DNA from: Sulfurospirillum sp.
GTDB taxonomy: Bacteria; Campylobacterota; Campylobacteria; Campylobacterales; Arcobacteraceae
Assembly: GCA_030491005.1 (NCBI GenBank)
Contig: JAKZMJ010000002.1
Coordinates: 1-64,000 of the forward strand
DNA length: 64,000 bases
Reading direction: 5' to 3'
The notes beneath the pieces are model-generated. The model did no database searches. It had not been told where the DNA came from and saw only the letters and a list, made by a program, of their open reading frames with translations. Below are positions 9,137 to 19,567 of the stretch, one piece after another. Position 1 is the first letter of the stretch. Each line of letters starts with the position of its first letter. A program made the translations under genes and the position numbers.

Positions 9137-11023
9137 ATGGGAAAAGTAATAGGAATTGATTTAGGTACAACTAACTCTTGTATGGCAGTTTATGAAGGTG
9201 GAGAAGCTAAGATTATACCAAATAAAGAAGGTAAAAATACTACTCCTTCTATTGTAGCATTTACAGATAAAGGTGAAGTTCTTGTAGGTGATCCTGCTAA
9301 AAGACAGGCGATTACAAATCCTGAAAAAACTATTTATTCCATAAAAAGAATTATGGGTTTAATGATGGATGAAGAACATGCAAAAGATGCACAAAGTAAA
9401 GTAGGTTATAAGATTATAGATAGAAATAAAGCAGCTGCTGTTGAAATAGCAAATAAAGTATATACTCCTCAAGAAATATCAGCAAAAATTTTAGGAAAAC
9501 TTAAAACAGATGCCCAAGAGTATTTAGGTGGGGAAGTTACTGATGCCGTTATAACCGTACCTGCTTATTTTAATGATGCACAAAGAAAAGCCACTCAAGA
9601 AGCTGGAACTATTGCTGGATTAAATGTATTAAGAATTATAAACGAACCAACTGCTGCATCTTTAGCTTATGGACTTGATAAAAAAGGTGAAGAAAAAGTT
9701 TTAGTTTATGATTTAGGTGGTGGTACATTTGATGTTACAGCCTTAGAAATTGGAGATGGAACTTTTGAAGTACTTTCAACAGATGGAAATGCTTTTTTAG
9801 GTGGAGATGATTTTGATAATGCTATTATTGATTGGTTAGCAAAAGAATTTAAAGATGAAAATGGTTTTGATCTTAAAAATGACAAAATGGCTTTACAAAG
9901 ACTTAAAGATGCAGCTGAGAATGCAAAAAAAGAATTAAGTTCAGCAGAATCAACAGAAATAAACTTACCATTTATTTCTATGGGAAATGCAGGACCTATT
10001 CACTTAGTGAAATCATTCACAAGAGCAAAGTTTGAATCTATGACTGAAGATTTAATAGATGAAACTTTAGAACATATTAAAACAGCACTTAAAGATGCTG
10101 ATTTAAGTAAAGATGAGATTGATGAAATTATTATGGTTGGTGGTTCAACTAGATTACCAAAAGCAAATGAAATTGTAAGAGAATTTTTTGGAAAAGATTT
10201 AAACAAAAGTGTTAATCCTGATGAGGTGGTTGCAGCTGGTGCAGCTATTCAAGCTGGTGTTTTAAGAGGTGATGTTAAAGATGTATTACTTTTAGATGTT
10301 ACTCCTTTATCTCTTGGAATTGAAACATTAGGTGGAGTTATGACTAAGTTAATTGATAAAGGTACAACAATTCCAGTTAAAAAGTCTCAAGTATTCTCAA
10401 CTGCTGAAGATAATCAACCAGCAGTTTCTATTCATGTAGGACAAGGTGAGAGAGAATTTGTTAAAGATAATAAATCTTTAGGTATGTTTGAACTTTCAAA
10501 TATTCCATCAGCACCAAGAGGTGTACCTCAAATTGAAGTTACATTTGATATTGATGCAAATGGTGTTTTAAATGTAAGTGCAAAAGATAAAGGAACTGGA
10601 AAAGAAAATAAAATTACTATTTCAGGGTCATCTGGATTATCAGATGCAGAAATTGATAAAATGATTAATGAAGCAGAAGCTAATAAAGAAGCTGATGAGA
10701 AGAAAAAAGAAATCATTGAAGTACGAAATCAAGCAGATGCACTACTTCATTCAACTAAAAAAACTTTAGAAGAAAATGGTGATGCTGTTAGTGAAGAAGA
10801 GAAAACTGCAATAGTTGATGCAGCTGCTGCTTTAGAAGAAATATTAAAAGATGAAAATGCTAATAAAGAGGCTATTGAAGAAAAAGTTAAAGCTTTAACT
10901 GAAGTATCTCATAAATTAGCAGAAGCTATATATAAAAAAGATGATAAGAATAAAGAAAAAGATTCAAAAGCACAAGAGCAAACGAAAAAAGATGACGATG
11001 TTATCGATGCTGAAGTAGAGTAA
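9137..11023 (+). CDS. dnaK: Chaperone protein DnaK (Hsp70)
   Basis: ATP-driven Hsp70 chaperone working with GrpE and DnaJ. The ATPase domain opens [18 protein letters not shown] and includes [15 protein letters not shown] and the [13 protein letters not shown] signature; the substrate domain has [18 protein letters not shown]. The alpha-helical lid and a charged tail ending [10 protein letters not shown] are present. The length is 628 aa. AAGGA precedes the ATG. It is the third gene of the HrcA-controlled operon. No dnaJ follows here. Confidence 0.98.
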   Translation: MGKVIGIDLGTTNSCMAVYEGGEAKIIPNKEGKNTTPSIVAFTDKGEVLVGDPAKRQAITNPEKTIYSIKRIMGLMMDEEHAKDAQSKVGYKIIDRNKAAAVEIANKVYTPQEISAKILGKLKTDAQEYLGGEVTDAVITVPAYFNDAQRKATQEAGTIAGLNVLRIINEPTAASLAYGLDKKGEEKVLVYDLGGGTFDVTALEIGDGTFEVLSTDGNAFLGGDDFDNAIIDWLAKEFKDENGFDLKNDKMALQRLKDAAENAKKELSSAESTEINLPFISMGNAGPIHLVKSFTRAKFESMTEDLIDETLEHIKTALKDADLSKDEIDEIIMVGGSTRLPKANEIVREFFGKDLNKSVNPDEVVAAGAAIQAGVLRGDVKDVLLLDVTPLSLGIETLGGVMTKLIDKGTTIPVKKSQVFSTAEDNQPAVSIHVGQGEREFVKDNKSLGMFELSNIPSAPRGVPQIEVTFDIDANGVLNVSAKDKGTGKENKITISGSSGLSDAEIDKMINEAEANKEADEKKKEIIEVRNQADALLHSTKKTLEENGDAVSEEEKTAIVDAAAALEEILKDENANKEAIEEKVKALTEVSHKLAEAIYKKDDKNKEKDSKAQEQTKKDDDVIDAEVE

Positions 11024-11035
11024 TACTCTACTTCA
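11011..11035 (+). terminator. Hairpin across the dnaK stop codon
   Basis: An 11-bp perfect stem (TGAAGTAGAGT with ACTCTACTTCA) and a 3-base loop span the dnaK TAA. It ends on the A of the next ORF's ATG. There is no T-run, so it may be an RNA-stabilising or attenuating hairpin rather than a full terminator. Confidence 0.5.
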
Positions 11036-11319
11036 TGCAAACTTTAGTATTTTTATTAATAATATTTTTAATTGTAATTTTTTCTATTTTACTTTATTTT
11101 AAAACCAAGCATTCAAGACTTGATAAGTTCAATAAAGGACAATGTCCAAACTGCAATGATAAAACAAAAATCTTTTTTGATAAAAATACTAATACTACCT
11201 TTGAGCATGAAATTATCACAAAAAAATTACTTAAAAACGATAGATGCTCTGGCACTATTGAAATACAATATCAATGTAAAACTTGCAAAATCAAAGAAGT
11301 ACATCAAATATCTAATTAA
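11035..11319 (+). CDS. Small membrane protein with zinc-ribbon-like cysteines
   Basis: A 94-aa protein of unknown function. An N-terminal hydrophobic helix (residues 2-23) is followed by a cytosolic domain with two CxxC pairs, CPNC near residue 38 and CKTC near residue 84, which suggests a zinc ribbon. The start codon lies only 12 bases after the dnaK stop and directly at the foot of a hairpin, so no ribosome site is visible. It could be read through from the dnaK operon at low level. Confidence 0.6.
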   Translation: MQTLVFLLIIFLIVIFSILLYFKTKHSRLDKFNKGQCPNCNDKTKIFFDKNTNTTFEHEIITKKLLKNDRCSGTIEIQYQCKTCKIKEVHQISN

Positions 11320-11327
11320 TATTAAGA

Positions 11328-11333
11328 TATAAT
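11328..11333 (+). promoter_or_regulatory. Possible -10 box for the PHP-ATPase gene
   Basis: A perfect TATAAT lies 57 bases before the ATG at 11390, in the gap after the zinc-ribbon gene. No clear -35 is seen. Confidence 0.35.
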
Positions 11334-11389
11334 TTATTTAAAAAATATTCTAAGAAAATTAAATTATATAGTACAAGTTGGAGAAAAAT

Positions 11390-13963
11390 ATGAATGATAA
11401 GTTTATTAATGGTTCAAAGTGGGTCAGATTTGATTGTCATTTACATACAAAAGAAGATATTGAATTTGATAAAAATAGTTATGATAATTTTTTTAAAGAG
11501 TATAACGATAAATTAATTCAAAAAGATATTAATGTAGCAGTTATTACAAATCATAATAAATTTAATAGACATGAGTTTAGACAATTACAAAAAGAGTTTA
11601 AAAATGGTTACTTATTAGCAGGTGTTGAACTAAATATAAAAGAAGGTGCTAATGGTATTCATACTTTAATTGTATTTAATGAAAAATGGTATGCAAATCA
11701 AACAGATACAGATTTTATAAATAAGTTTTTAAACTCTGTATCAGAAGGACAAGAAAACTTTTCTACAAATAATGGCAAAACTAATACTGACTTTATAGAA
11801 ACAATTAAAAAGTTAGAAGTATATAAAACATATGGTAGAGATTACTTCATTATATTAGCTCATGTTGATAACAACAGTGGATTTTTTAAAGAGTTAAAAG
11901 GTGGAATGATAAAAGCGTTATCAGATAATCCATTATTTTACAAAAATGTACTAGCCTTACAAAAATCTAAAACGAATATTAGTAGAGAACATTTAAAAAA
12001 AGAATTAGCACTTATAGAAGGTTCAGACCCTAAGAATATAAAAGAGATTGGACAAGGCAAAGAATCATATATTAAAATTGGTGCTTATAATTTTGAAGCA
12101 GTTAAATTTGCATTACAGGATAAAGAATATAGAGTAAAAAAAGAACTCCCTGAAACTAAAAATTCATATATAAAATCAATCTCTTTTAATGGTGGTAAAT
12201 TAGATGGACAAACTATTGAATTATCATCATCTATGAATAATTTTGTAGGAGTAAGAGGTAGTGGAAAATCTTCTATTATAGAAGCTATTAGATATGGATT
12301 AGATTTAGAATTTTCGCCTATCAATGCAGATTATAAATATAAAAATAATTTAATAGAAAAATTATTAGGTAGTGCGGGAAAAATAACTATAAAAGCTTTT
12401 GATAATCGTAATAATGAATATTCTATTGAACGAGTTTATGGGCATTGTGTAGAGATTAAAAAAGACAATGAATTAATCAATATTAATATTTCTCCCTCTA
12501 TATTAAAAAAACCACTTTATTTTGGACAAAAAGATTTATCAAGTTATAAAGATGGATATGAAAATGATTTAATAAATAAATTTATTGGCGATAAAACAAA
12601 AGATATTAAATCTAAAATTGATATGAAAAAACAAGAAATAAAATCATTATTAGAAAATATAAAGAAATATGACAATTTAGATGATAAAAAAGAAGAAGTT
12701 GAAAAAAAGATAGAAGAATTAAAATTAAAGATTGATGAGTTTAAAAAGCACAATATTGAAGATAAGTTAAAAAAACAGATTGAATTTAATAAAGATGATT
12801 CAAATTTCTCAAATATTATTAAGGATTTACAAGAGTTTGAAAATGACGCAAATAGTTTTATAAAAACTTATGAAGAAAATAACTTTTTTGAGAATTTAAA
12901 ACGGTATAAATCTAAAGAAAATCAAGATATATTTAATAGTCTTTATGCAATTATTGATACAAGTAAAGATACATTTTTAAATATTTCTACACAGTTAAAT
13001 ACTTTAACAGATAGTTTTAAAGATATAAATTCTTTACATAGTTCTTTCGTAAATAAATACAAACAATTTAATGATACATTTTTAGAAATCCAAAGAAATA
13101 TTAATCTTCCTGATAACTTAAGAGCAGATAATTTTATAAATTATACTAAAACATTAAATACTCAAAACTTAATGTTAAAAGAAATTGCAAAACTATCAAA
13201 TTTAAAAAATAATTTAAGAAATATTTTAACAGAACTAATCTCTGAGTTAAATAATTTATATTTAGATGAATTTAGATTAATTGAAGATGGAATAAAGTCT
13301 ATAAATCAAAATAAATCGTCTATTGAATTAAAAGCAGAATTTAAAGGTGATAAAGACTTATATGAAAAGTATTTAAGAAATATTTTTAGTGGAAGTGGAT
13401 TAACAAAAGCTAACTATGAAAAACTTACACAATACAAAGATTGCATTGAAATATATAAAAACTTAAATAATATATCATTTGGTGGGGAAAAGCAAAAAAC
13501 ATTTAAAGAAAAATTTGTAAATTCACTTTCATCACTTCTAACTTTTCAAGTACCAAACAAAATAGAGATATTTTATAATAAAGAATTATTAGTAAATCAT
13601 TCACTAGGTCAGAGGGCATCAGCCTTAATTATATTCATTTTAACACAAAGAGATAATGATATAATCATTATTGACCAACCAGAAGATGATTTAGATAATC
13701 AGACAATTTATAAAGAAGTTATAGTAGAGTTGTTAAAGCTTAAAAATAAAACACAATTTATATTCGCAACGCATAATGCTAATATACCAGTACTAGGAGA
13801 TTGTGAACAAATAGTAGTGTGTAATTATGAAGAAAATAAAATTAATATAAAACTTGGTAGCATAGATAATCATGATATACAAGATAATATTATAAATATA
13901 ATGGAAGGTGGAGAAAAAGCCTTTAATAAAAGAAGGGATATATATAATTTATGGAAACATTAG
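11390..13963 (+). CDS. PHP-domain / SMC-like ABC ATPase (TrlF-type)
   Basis: A large protein of about 857 aa. The N-terminus is a PHP phosphoesterase-like domain with metal ligands visible as DCHLH (Asp15, His17, His19), TNHN (His55), GVE (Glu80) and LAHVD (His158). A Rad50/SMC-like ATPase follows: Walker A GVRGSGKSS near residue 287, a long coiled coil at about 380-480 and again near 560-660, an ABC-type signature LGQRAS near residue 737, and Walker B IIIIDQPEDD with Asp762 and Glu765. The layout matches proteins annotated as TrlF-family ATPases. An upstream TTG (11378) is in frame, but GGAG lies six bases before the ATG at 11390. It overlaps the next gene by 13 bases. A defence role is inferred only. 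Confidence 0.8.
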   Translation: MNDKFINGSKWVRFDCHLHTKEDIEFDKNSYDNFFKEYNDKLIQKDINVAVITNHNKFNRHEFRQLQKEFKNGYLLAGVELNIKEGANGIHTLIVFNEKWYANQTDTDFINKFLNSVSEGQENFSTNNGKTNTDFIETIKKLEVYKTYGRDYFIILAHVDNNSGFFKELKGGMIKALSDNPLFYKNVLALQKSKTNISREHLKKELALIEGSDPKNIKEIGQGKESYIKIGAYNFEAVKFALQDKEYRVKKELPETKNSYIKSISFNGGKLDGQTIELSSSMNNFVGVRGSGKSSIIEAIRYGLDLEFSPINADYKYKNNLIEKLLGSAGKITIKAFDNRNNEYSIERVYGHCVEIKKDNELININISPSILKKPLYFGQKDLSSYKDGYENDLINKFIGDKTKDIKSKIDMKKQEIKSLLENIKKYDNLDDKKEEVEKKIEELKLKIDEFKKHNIEDKLKKQIEFNKDDSNFSNIIKDLQEFENDANSFIKTYEENNFFENLKRYKSKENQDIFNSLYAIIDTSKDTFLNISTQLNTLTDSFKDINSLHSSFVNKYKQFNDTFLEIQRNINLPDNLRADNFINYTKTLNTQNLMLKEIAKLSNLKNNLRNILTELISELNNLYLDEFRLIEDGIKSINQNKSSIELKAEFKGDKDLYEKYLRNIFSGSGLTKANYEKLTQYKDCIEIYKNLNNISFGGEKQKTFKEKFVNSLSSLLTFQVPNKIEIFYNKELLVNHSLGQRASALIIFILTQRDNDIIIIDQPEDDLDNQTIYKEVIVELLKLKNKTQFIFATHNANIPVLGDCEQIVVCNYEENKINIKLGSIDNHDIQDNIINIMEGGEKAFNKRRDIYNLWKH

Positions 13964-15102
13964 AATTACTTGAAAAAATATCAAATGGAGAAGATAGTTA
14001 TACTCAGTTTAAAGAAGATATAACTAACAATGATAAATTGGCTTATGAACTTATGGCATTTTCTAATGCAAGAGGCGGAGTCTTAATTATTGGTATTGCA
14101 GATAGAACTGGTAACATTATTGGCTTAAGTGTTGCTGATATTGGTAGACTTAATCAAATGATTGGAAGTGTTATTCGAGATAAAATAAAACCATTAATAT
14201 ATCCAATAGTGACAATTAAAAATATTAGTGGTAATAAAATATTAGTTATTGAAGTTTCAGAAGGAATAAGTAAACCATATGATGTTAATGGAGTTTATTA
14301 CACTAAAGCAGGTAGTGATAAAAGAATAATTTCGCAAGAAGAACTTAGAAGATTATTTGCAGAATCAAAGAAATTGTATGCAGATGAAGAGATTGTAAAT
14401 GGAACAAATATTACAGATTTAAATCAACAGCTTTTTGACATTTATTTAGAAAAAGCAAATAAAAATATTTTTAGTAAGCTAAAAAAAGGTGAATTAAATC
14501 TTGCAACAATTTTAGAGAATCAAATGATTATGAAAAATAATCAATTAACACTGGCTGGAAATTTAATTTTTGGTATTAAACCACAACAATTAAATCCATC
14601 TTTTTTTATAAATTGTTGTTATTTTAATGGAAATGACACCTCTGTAAATAGATTCATTTCAAAACAAAGAATAAAAGGAACTTTTGAAAAGTTGTATGAT
14701 GATAGTCTTCGTTTTATCACAAGTAATTTACAAAATAAACAAGTAGAAGAAAATTTTAATTCAAACGGCGTTCCTGAAATATCTCATGAAATTATTGGAG
14801 AACTTCTTGTTAATGCCTTAATTCATAGAGACTACTATATAAATAGCTCTATAAAAATCTTTATTTTTCATAATAGATTGGAAATAATAAGTCCAGGAAA
14901 ATTAACTAACTCACTAACTATAGAAAATATCAAAAATGGTAGGTCTATTTGCAGAAATCCAATACTAGATTCTATTTGTGAAAATATTTTACCTTATAGT
15001 GGGTATGGAAGTGGAATAAAACGAGTTTTAAGTATAAATCCAGATGTTGAATTTATCAATGATATAAACAAAGAAGAATTCAAATGTATAATTCCAAGAT
15101 AG
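13951..15102 (+). CDS. Schlafen/AlbA_2 domain ATP-binding protein
   Basis: A 383-aa protein with an N-terminal AlbA_2 (Schlafen-type nucleic-acid) domain: SYTQFKED near residue 16, then LMAFSNARGGVLIIGIAD and YYTKAGSDKRIISQEELRRL. The C-terminal half is the divergent GHKL-like ATPase of the COG2865 group, with the N-box-like HEIIGELLVNALIHRDY near residue 280, NRLEIISPGKL near residue 310 and GYGSGIKRV near residue 350. It stops soon after that and lacks the winged-helix tail many relatives have. It overlaps the PHP-ATPase gene by 13 bases, so the two are one translational unit. Relatives are found as regulators and in anti-phage loci. Confidence 0.82.
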   Translation: METLELLEKISNGEDSYTQFKEDITNNDKLAYELMAFSNARGGVLIIGIADRTGNIIGLSVADIGRLNQMIGSVIRDKIKPLIYPIVTIKNISGNKILVIEVSEGISKPYDVNGVYYTKAGSDKRIISQEELRRLFAESKKLYADEEIVNGTNITDLNQQLFDIYLEKANKNIFSKLKKGELNLATILENQMIMKNNQLTLAGNLIFGIKPQQLNPSFFINCCYFNGNDTSVNRFISKQRIKGTFEKLYDDSLRFITSNLQNKQVEENFNSNGVPEISHEIIGELLVNALIHRDYYINSSIKIFIFHNRLEIISPGKLTNSLTIENIKNGRSICRNPILDSICENILPYSGYGSGIKRVLSINPDVEFINDINKEEFKCIIPR

Positions 15103-15110
15103 GATAAATT

Positions 15111-16205
15111 ATGTTTTATACAAATACCTTTATAATCTTCTTCGTACTTTTTATTAGTGCATGCTCAACTAAACAATATGATAAAAACTTTAAACAAATC
15201 TCACAGGCAAATTTAAAAGAAATTTCATTTGATGAAATAAATGGTTTTTATGAAGATGACTTAGAATTAGCTTTTAATGTTTTTAAAAAGTCTTGTATGA
15301 AAGCTAAAAGATATAAATTGTTTCATGATGTTTGTGAAAAAAGTAACTCAGATACAAATGCAAAAGATTTTTTTATTAAAAATTTTACACCTTATATGTT
15401 ATATAGTAAAAATAATAAAAATATTGGACTAATCACAGGATATTATGAACCCTTATTATATGGTAGTAAAATTAAAAATAATAGATATAAATATCCTATT
15501 TATAAAGTACCAAATGATTTAATTTCAGTTCACTTAGGTAGTATTTATCCCAAATTAAAAGATTATAGATTAAGAGGAAAGATAAAAAACAATAAGTTAA
15601 TTGCTTACGAAGAAAGAAAAAATATAAAATATAAATCTAATTTAGAAGTGATTACTTATGTTGATAATAAAATAGATTTATTTTTCTTGCATATTCAAGG
15701 TTCTGGAAAAGTAAAGCTTGATACAGGCGAAATAATTAATATAGCTTATGCAAATCAAAATGGTAGAAAATACTTTGCTATAGGAAAGTATTTTATAAAA
15801 AATAAGTTAATTAAAAGAAAAAATATATCACTTCAAAGTATCAAAAAATATTTATATGAACATCCTTTTGAAGTAGATAAAATATTAAATTTAAATAAAA
15901 GTTATGTTTTCTTTTCTCAAAGTTCTAAAAGTGCAACAGGTGCTTTAGGAGTTGAACTTACAGCAAAAAGAAATCTAGCAGTTGATAAAAAATATATTCC
16001 TTTAGGAATGCCTGTTTTTATTAATACAAATAATCCACAAAACAGACAAGATATTAATCGCTTAATGGTAGCATCTGATGTAGGTGGAGCCATTAAAGGG
16101 GAAATACGAGCAGATTTTTTTTGGGGACATGGAAAAGAAGCTGAGCATTTAGCAGGTCTTATGAAAGAAAAAGGAACATTAATCTTATTAATTCCTAAAA
16201 AATAA
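15111..16205 (+). CDS. mltA: Membrane-bound lytic murein transglycosylase A
   Basis: Cleaves peptidoglycan glycan strands to leave 1,6-anhydromuramic ends. The N-terminus is a lipoprotein signal with lipobox FISAC (Cys18), so it is probably anchored in the outer membrane. The MltA domain includes GLITGYYEPLLYGS and FFLHIQGSGKVKLDTGE. The C-terminal 3D domain has VASDVGGAIKGEIRADFFWG, which carries the catalytic Asp. It begins 8 bases after the Schlafen-like gene with AGGATAA before the ATG, so it may be read from the same transcript, although functionally unrelated. Confidence 0.93.
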   Translation: MFYTNTFIIFFVLFISACSTKQYDKNFKQISQANLKEISFDEINGFYEDDLELAFNVFKKSCMKAKRYKLFHDVCEKSNSDTNAKDFFIKNFTPYMLYSKNNKNIGLITGYYEPLLYGSKIKNNRYKYPIYKVPNDLISVHLGSIYPKLKDYRLRGKIKNNKLIAYEERKNIKYKSNLEVITYVDNKIDLFFLHIQGSGKVKLDTGEIINIAYANQNGRKYFAIGKYFIKNKLIKRKNISLQSIKKYLYEHPFEVDKILNLNKSYVFFSQSSKSATGALGVELTAKRNLAVDKKYIPLGMPVFINTNNPQNRQDINRLMVASDVGGAIKGEIRADFFWGHGKEAEHLAGLMKEKGTLILLIPKK

Positions 16206-16278
16206 AAAAGATATATTATGTCTAACTTTATACTTTTTGTATAGAAAAATATATGCAATATGTAAAGGTTTTTTAAGA

Positions 16279-16284
16279 TATAAT
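16279..16284 (+). promoter_or_regulatory. Probable -10 box for carB
   Basis: A perfect TATAAT lies 37 bases before the carB start in the 116-base gap after mltA. Confidence 0.45.
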
Positions 16285-16321
16285 TGCAAGATTTTTAAAA
16301 TGCTAATAGGGAAATAAATCA

Positions 16322-19300
16322 ATGCCAAAAAGACAAGATATAAAAACAATTTTACTTATAGGCTCAGGTCCTATAATTATTGGGCAAGCATGTGAGTTTG
16401 ATTATTCAGGAACACAAGCAACAAAAACACTTAAAGAATTAGGTTATAGAGTTGTTTTAATTAACTCAAATCCAGCAACAATTATGACCGATCCTGAATT
16501 TGCGCATAAAACTTATATTGAACCAATAACAGAAGAAGTTGTTGCAAAAATAATAAAACAAGAAAATATTGATGCTATTTTACCTACTATGGGAGGTCAA
16601 ACTGCACTTAATATTGCAACTTCTATGTATGACAAGGGTATGCTTGATGGAGTTAAATTTTTAGGTGCCACGCCTGATGCTATTAAAAAAGGTGAAGATA
16701 GACATCTCTTTAATGAAGCTATGAGAAAAATAGGTATGGATTTACCCAAAAGTGCAAATGCTTATAGTGTTGATGAGGCTATAAAAGTTGTAAAAGAAAT
16801 AGGTTTCCCAGTAATTTCAAGAGCTTCATTTACGCTTGCAGGTGGTGGTAGTGGTGTTGCTTATAATATGGATGAGTTTAAAATATTAGCTGAAGCTGGT
16901 ATTGATGCCTCACCTATTAATGAAATTGAAATTATGGAATCTATGCTTGGTTGGAAAGAATATGAGATGGAAGTTATACGAGATACAAAAGATAATTGTA
17001 TTATTGTATGCTCAATTGAAAATTTAGACCCTATGGGTGTGCATACAGGAGATAGTATAACTATTGCACCTGCACTTACATTAACAGACAAAGAATACCA
17101 AAATATGCGAAATGCCTCTTTTGCAATTTTGCGAGAAATTGGTGTTGATACAGGTGGCTCTAATGTACAATTCTCAATTTGTCCAGATACAGGAAGAATG
17201 ATAGTAATTGAAATGAACCCAAGAGTTTCAAGAAGCTCAGCACTTGCATCAAAAGCTACAGGTTACCCAATAGCAAAAGTAGCAACTCTATTAGCTGTTG
17301 GTTTTACTTTAGATGAAATTACAAATGATATTACAGGTACAACAGCTTCTTTTGAACCAGTTATTGATTATATTGTTACAAAAATTCCTCGTTTTACTTT
17401 TGAAAAATTTCCTAAAGCAGACTCAACATTAACAACTTCTATGAAAAGTGTTGGTGAAGTTATGGCAATGGGAAGAACATTTAATGAATCTATTCAAAAA
17501 GCCTTATGTTCATTAGAAACTGGTCTTTGTGGTTTTAATAAGATTGAAGGCGATTTAGAGTTTATTAAAAAAGAAATTAGACGTCCAAATGAAAAAAGAT
17601 TATTGTATGTAATGCAAGGATATAGAGAAGGTTTAAGTAATGAAGAACTTTTTGACTTATCTAAAATTGACCCTTGGTATTTAAGTAAACTAAGAGAGAT
17701 TTATAATATAGAAATATCAATAAATTCTACTATTTTAAGTGATGAAAAAGCTATGAGATTTGCTAAAGCAAATGGTTTTTCTGATTTAATGATAGCTTCT
17801 TTAATTAATAAAAAAGAAGATGATGTTTATAATGCAAGAAAAAGCTTAGGTGTTGATTTTGAATATAATGAAGTTGATACTTGTGCTGCTGAGTTTAAAG
17901 CTTTAACTCCTTATCTTTATTCAACTACAAATATTACAAAACTTCCAAGTGCTAAAAAAGAAACAAGTGATGAGAAAAAAGTATTAATAATAGGTGGTGG
18001 TCCAAATAGAATAGGTCAAGGAATAGAGTTTGATTATTGTTGTGTGCATGCTTCTTTTGCTTTAAAAGAAATTGGTGTAAAAACTATTATGTATAACTGT
18101 AATCCTGAAACTGTATCAACTGACTATGATACTTCTGATGTACTTTATTTTGAACCAATTGACTTTGAACATGTAAGAGCTGTAATTGAAAAAGAAAAGC
18201 CAGATGGTGTGATAGTACATTTTGGAGGTCAAACACCTTTAAAATTAGCAAATGCTTTAAGTAAAATAGGCGCAAAGATTATTGGTACAACAGCTGAAGT
18301 CATTGATTTAGCAGAAGATAGAAAAAAATTCTCAAAATTTGTTGAAGAAAGTGATTTATTACAGCCTGAAAATGGCACAGCTGTTGAAGTAGATGAAGCA
18401 GTTGAAATTGCCAATAAAATAGGATACCCCGTACTAGTTCGCCCATCTTTTGTTTTAGGTGGTAGGGGCATGAGAATTGTGTATTCGCAATTAGAGCTTA
18501 AAAAATATATGCTAGCTGCTGTTTTGGTTTCAAATGATGCACCTGTTTTAATTGATAAGTTTCTTGATCGTGCAATTGAGCTTGATGTAGATTGTATTTG
18601 TGATGGAAAAGAAGTATATATTGGTGGAATTATGCAACATATTGAAGAAGCTGGTGTTCATTCAGGTGATTCAGCTTGTTCACTTCCTCCTGTTTCTATT
18701 TCTAAATCTCTAATTAAGCAACTTGAAGAAAAAACAAAAAATATGGCATTAAGCTTAGGTGTTATTGGACTTATGAATGTTCAATATGCTATTTATCAAG
18801 GTGATATATATTTAATAGAAGTAAACCCAAGGGCTTCAAGAACAGTACCTTTCGTATCAAAAGCAACGGGTATGCCACTAGCAAAAGTAGCAACGCGTGT
18901 TATGTGGGGGCAGGACTTAAGAACTGCACTAAGTGCTTATAATTTTGACTTAGTATGGGAAGGAAATGGTGTTTTAAAACCAATTTTAAGAGATCATGTA
19001 GCTGTAAAAGAAGCAGTTTATCCTTTTTCAAAATTATCAGGTTCTGATATGATTTTAACTCCAGAGATGAAATCAACGGGTGAAGTTATGGGTATTTCAA
19101 ATTCTTTTGCAAAATCGTATGCAAAAGCTCAAAGTGCTGCTGATAATGATTTGCCAACTAAAGGGAAAGTATTTATTTCTTTATGTGACTTAGATAAACA
19201 ATTTGCTGCCCAAATATCTAAGAATTTAGTAGAACTTGGTTTTTTGGTTGTATCAACAGGAAAAACTTATCAAAAAATTATTGATGCAGGAATACCTTGT

Positions 19301-19564
19301 GAAAAAGTTCTTAAAATATCTGAAGGAAGACCAAATATTGCTGATTTATTAAGAAATGGTGATATTGCACTTGCTTTTAATACCTCAGATGGACAAGAAA
19401 GTTCAAAAAGTGATGGAAGGAATATAAGAAGAATAGTTCTGCGAATGAAGATACCTTATGTTACAACAGTTGCTGCTGCTTTTGCTTGTGTGGAAGCTAT
19501 GAGAGCTTTAAGAGAACAAAATGTTTTGGATGTAAAAGCTATTCAAGATTTTTTGAATGATTAA
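16322..19564 (+). CDS. carB: Carbamoyl phosphate synthase, large subunit
   Basis: Makes carbamoyl phosphate from bicarbonate, ATP and ammonia delivered by CarA, for arginine and pyrimidine synthesis. At 1080 aa it has the duplicated carboxyphosphate and carbamate ATP-grasp halves: [18 protein letters not shown] and its internal repeat [18 protein letters not shown], plus paired [19 protein letters not shown] and [19 protein letters not shown]. The C-terminal MGS-like allosteric domain starts near residue 940. carA is not in the window. AGGGAAAT precedes the ATG. The Sua5-like gene follows after 3 bases. Confidence 0.98.
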   Translation: MPKRQDIKTILLIGSGPIIIGQACEFDYSGTQATKTLKELGYRVVLINSNPATIMTDPEFAHKTYIEPITEEVVAKIIKQENIDAILPTMGGQTALNIATSMYDKGMLDGVKFLGATPDAIKKGEDRHLFNEAMRKIGMDLPKSANAYSVDEAIKVVKEIGFPVISRASFTLAGGGSGVAYNMDEFKILAEAGIDASPINEIEIMESMLGWKEYEMEVIRDTKDNCIIVCSIENLDPMGVHTGDSITIAPALTLTDKEYQNMRNASFAILREIGVDTGGSNVQFSICPDTGRMIVIEMNPRVSRSSALASKATGYPIAKVATLLAVGFTLDEITNDITGTTASFEPVIDYIVTKIPRFTFEKFPKADSTLTTSMKSVGEVMAMGRTFNESIQKALCSLETGLCGFNKIEGDLEFIKKEIRRPNEKRLLYVMQGYREGLSNEELFDLSKIDPWYLSKLREIYNIEISINSTILSDEKAMRFAKANGFSDLMIASLINKKEDDVYNARKSLGVDFEYNEVDTCAAEFKALTPYLYSTTNITKLPSAKKETSDEKKVLIIGGGPNRIGQGIEFDYCCVHASFALKEIGVKTIMYNCNPETVSTDYDTSDVLYFEPIDFEHVRAVIEKEKPDGVIVHFGGQTPLKLANALSKIGAKIIGTTAEVIDLAEDRKKFSKFVEESDLLQPENGTAVEVDEAVEIANKIGYPVLVRPSFVLGGRGMRIVYSQLELKKYMLAAVLVSNDAPVLIDKFLDRAIELDVDCICDGKEVYIGGIMQHIEEAGVHSGDSACSLPPVSISKSLIKQLEEKTKNMALSLGVIGLMNVQYAIYQGDIYLIEVNPRASRTVPFVSKATGMPLAKVATRVMWGQDLRTALSAYNFDLVWEGNGVLKPILRDHVAVKEAVYPFSKLSGSDMILTPEMKSTGEVMGISNSFAKSYAKAQSAADNDLPTKGKVFISLCDLDKQFAAQISKNLVELGFLVVSTGKTYQKIIDAGIPCEKVLKISEGRPNIADLLRNGDIALAFNTSDGQESSKSDGRNIRRIVLRMKIPYVTTVAAAFACVEAMRALREQNVLDVKAIQDFLND

Positions 19565-19567
19565 AAA

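Noticed and set aside
11120-11332. A 70-codon frame overlapping the zinc-ribbon gene
   Set aside because: Alternative frame of the same stretch, Lys/Ile-rich, without a ribosome site; the CxxC-containing frame is preferred.
11390-15102. A prophage or integrative element carrying the PHP-ATPase module
   Set aside because: No integrase, no tRNA next to it, no flanking direct repeats, and base composition similar to neighbours; it looks like a small cassette rather than a phage.
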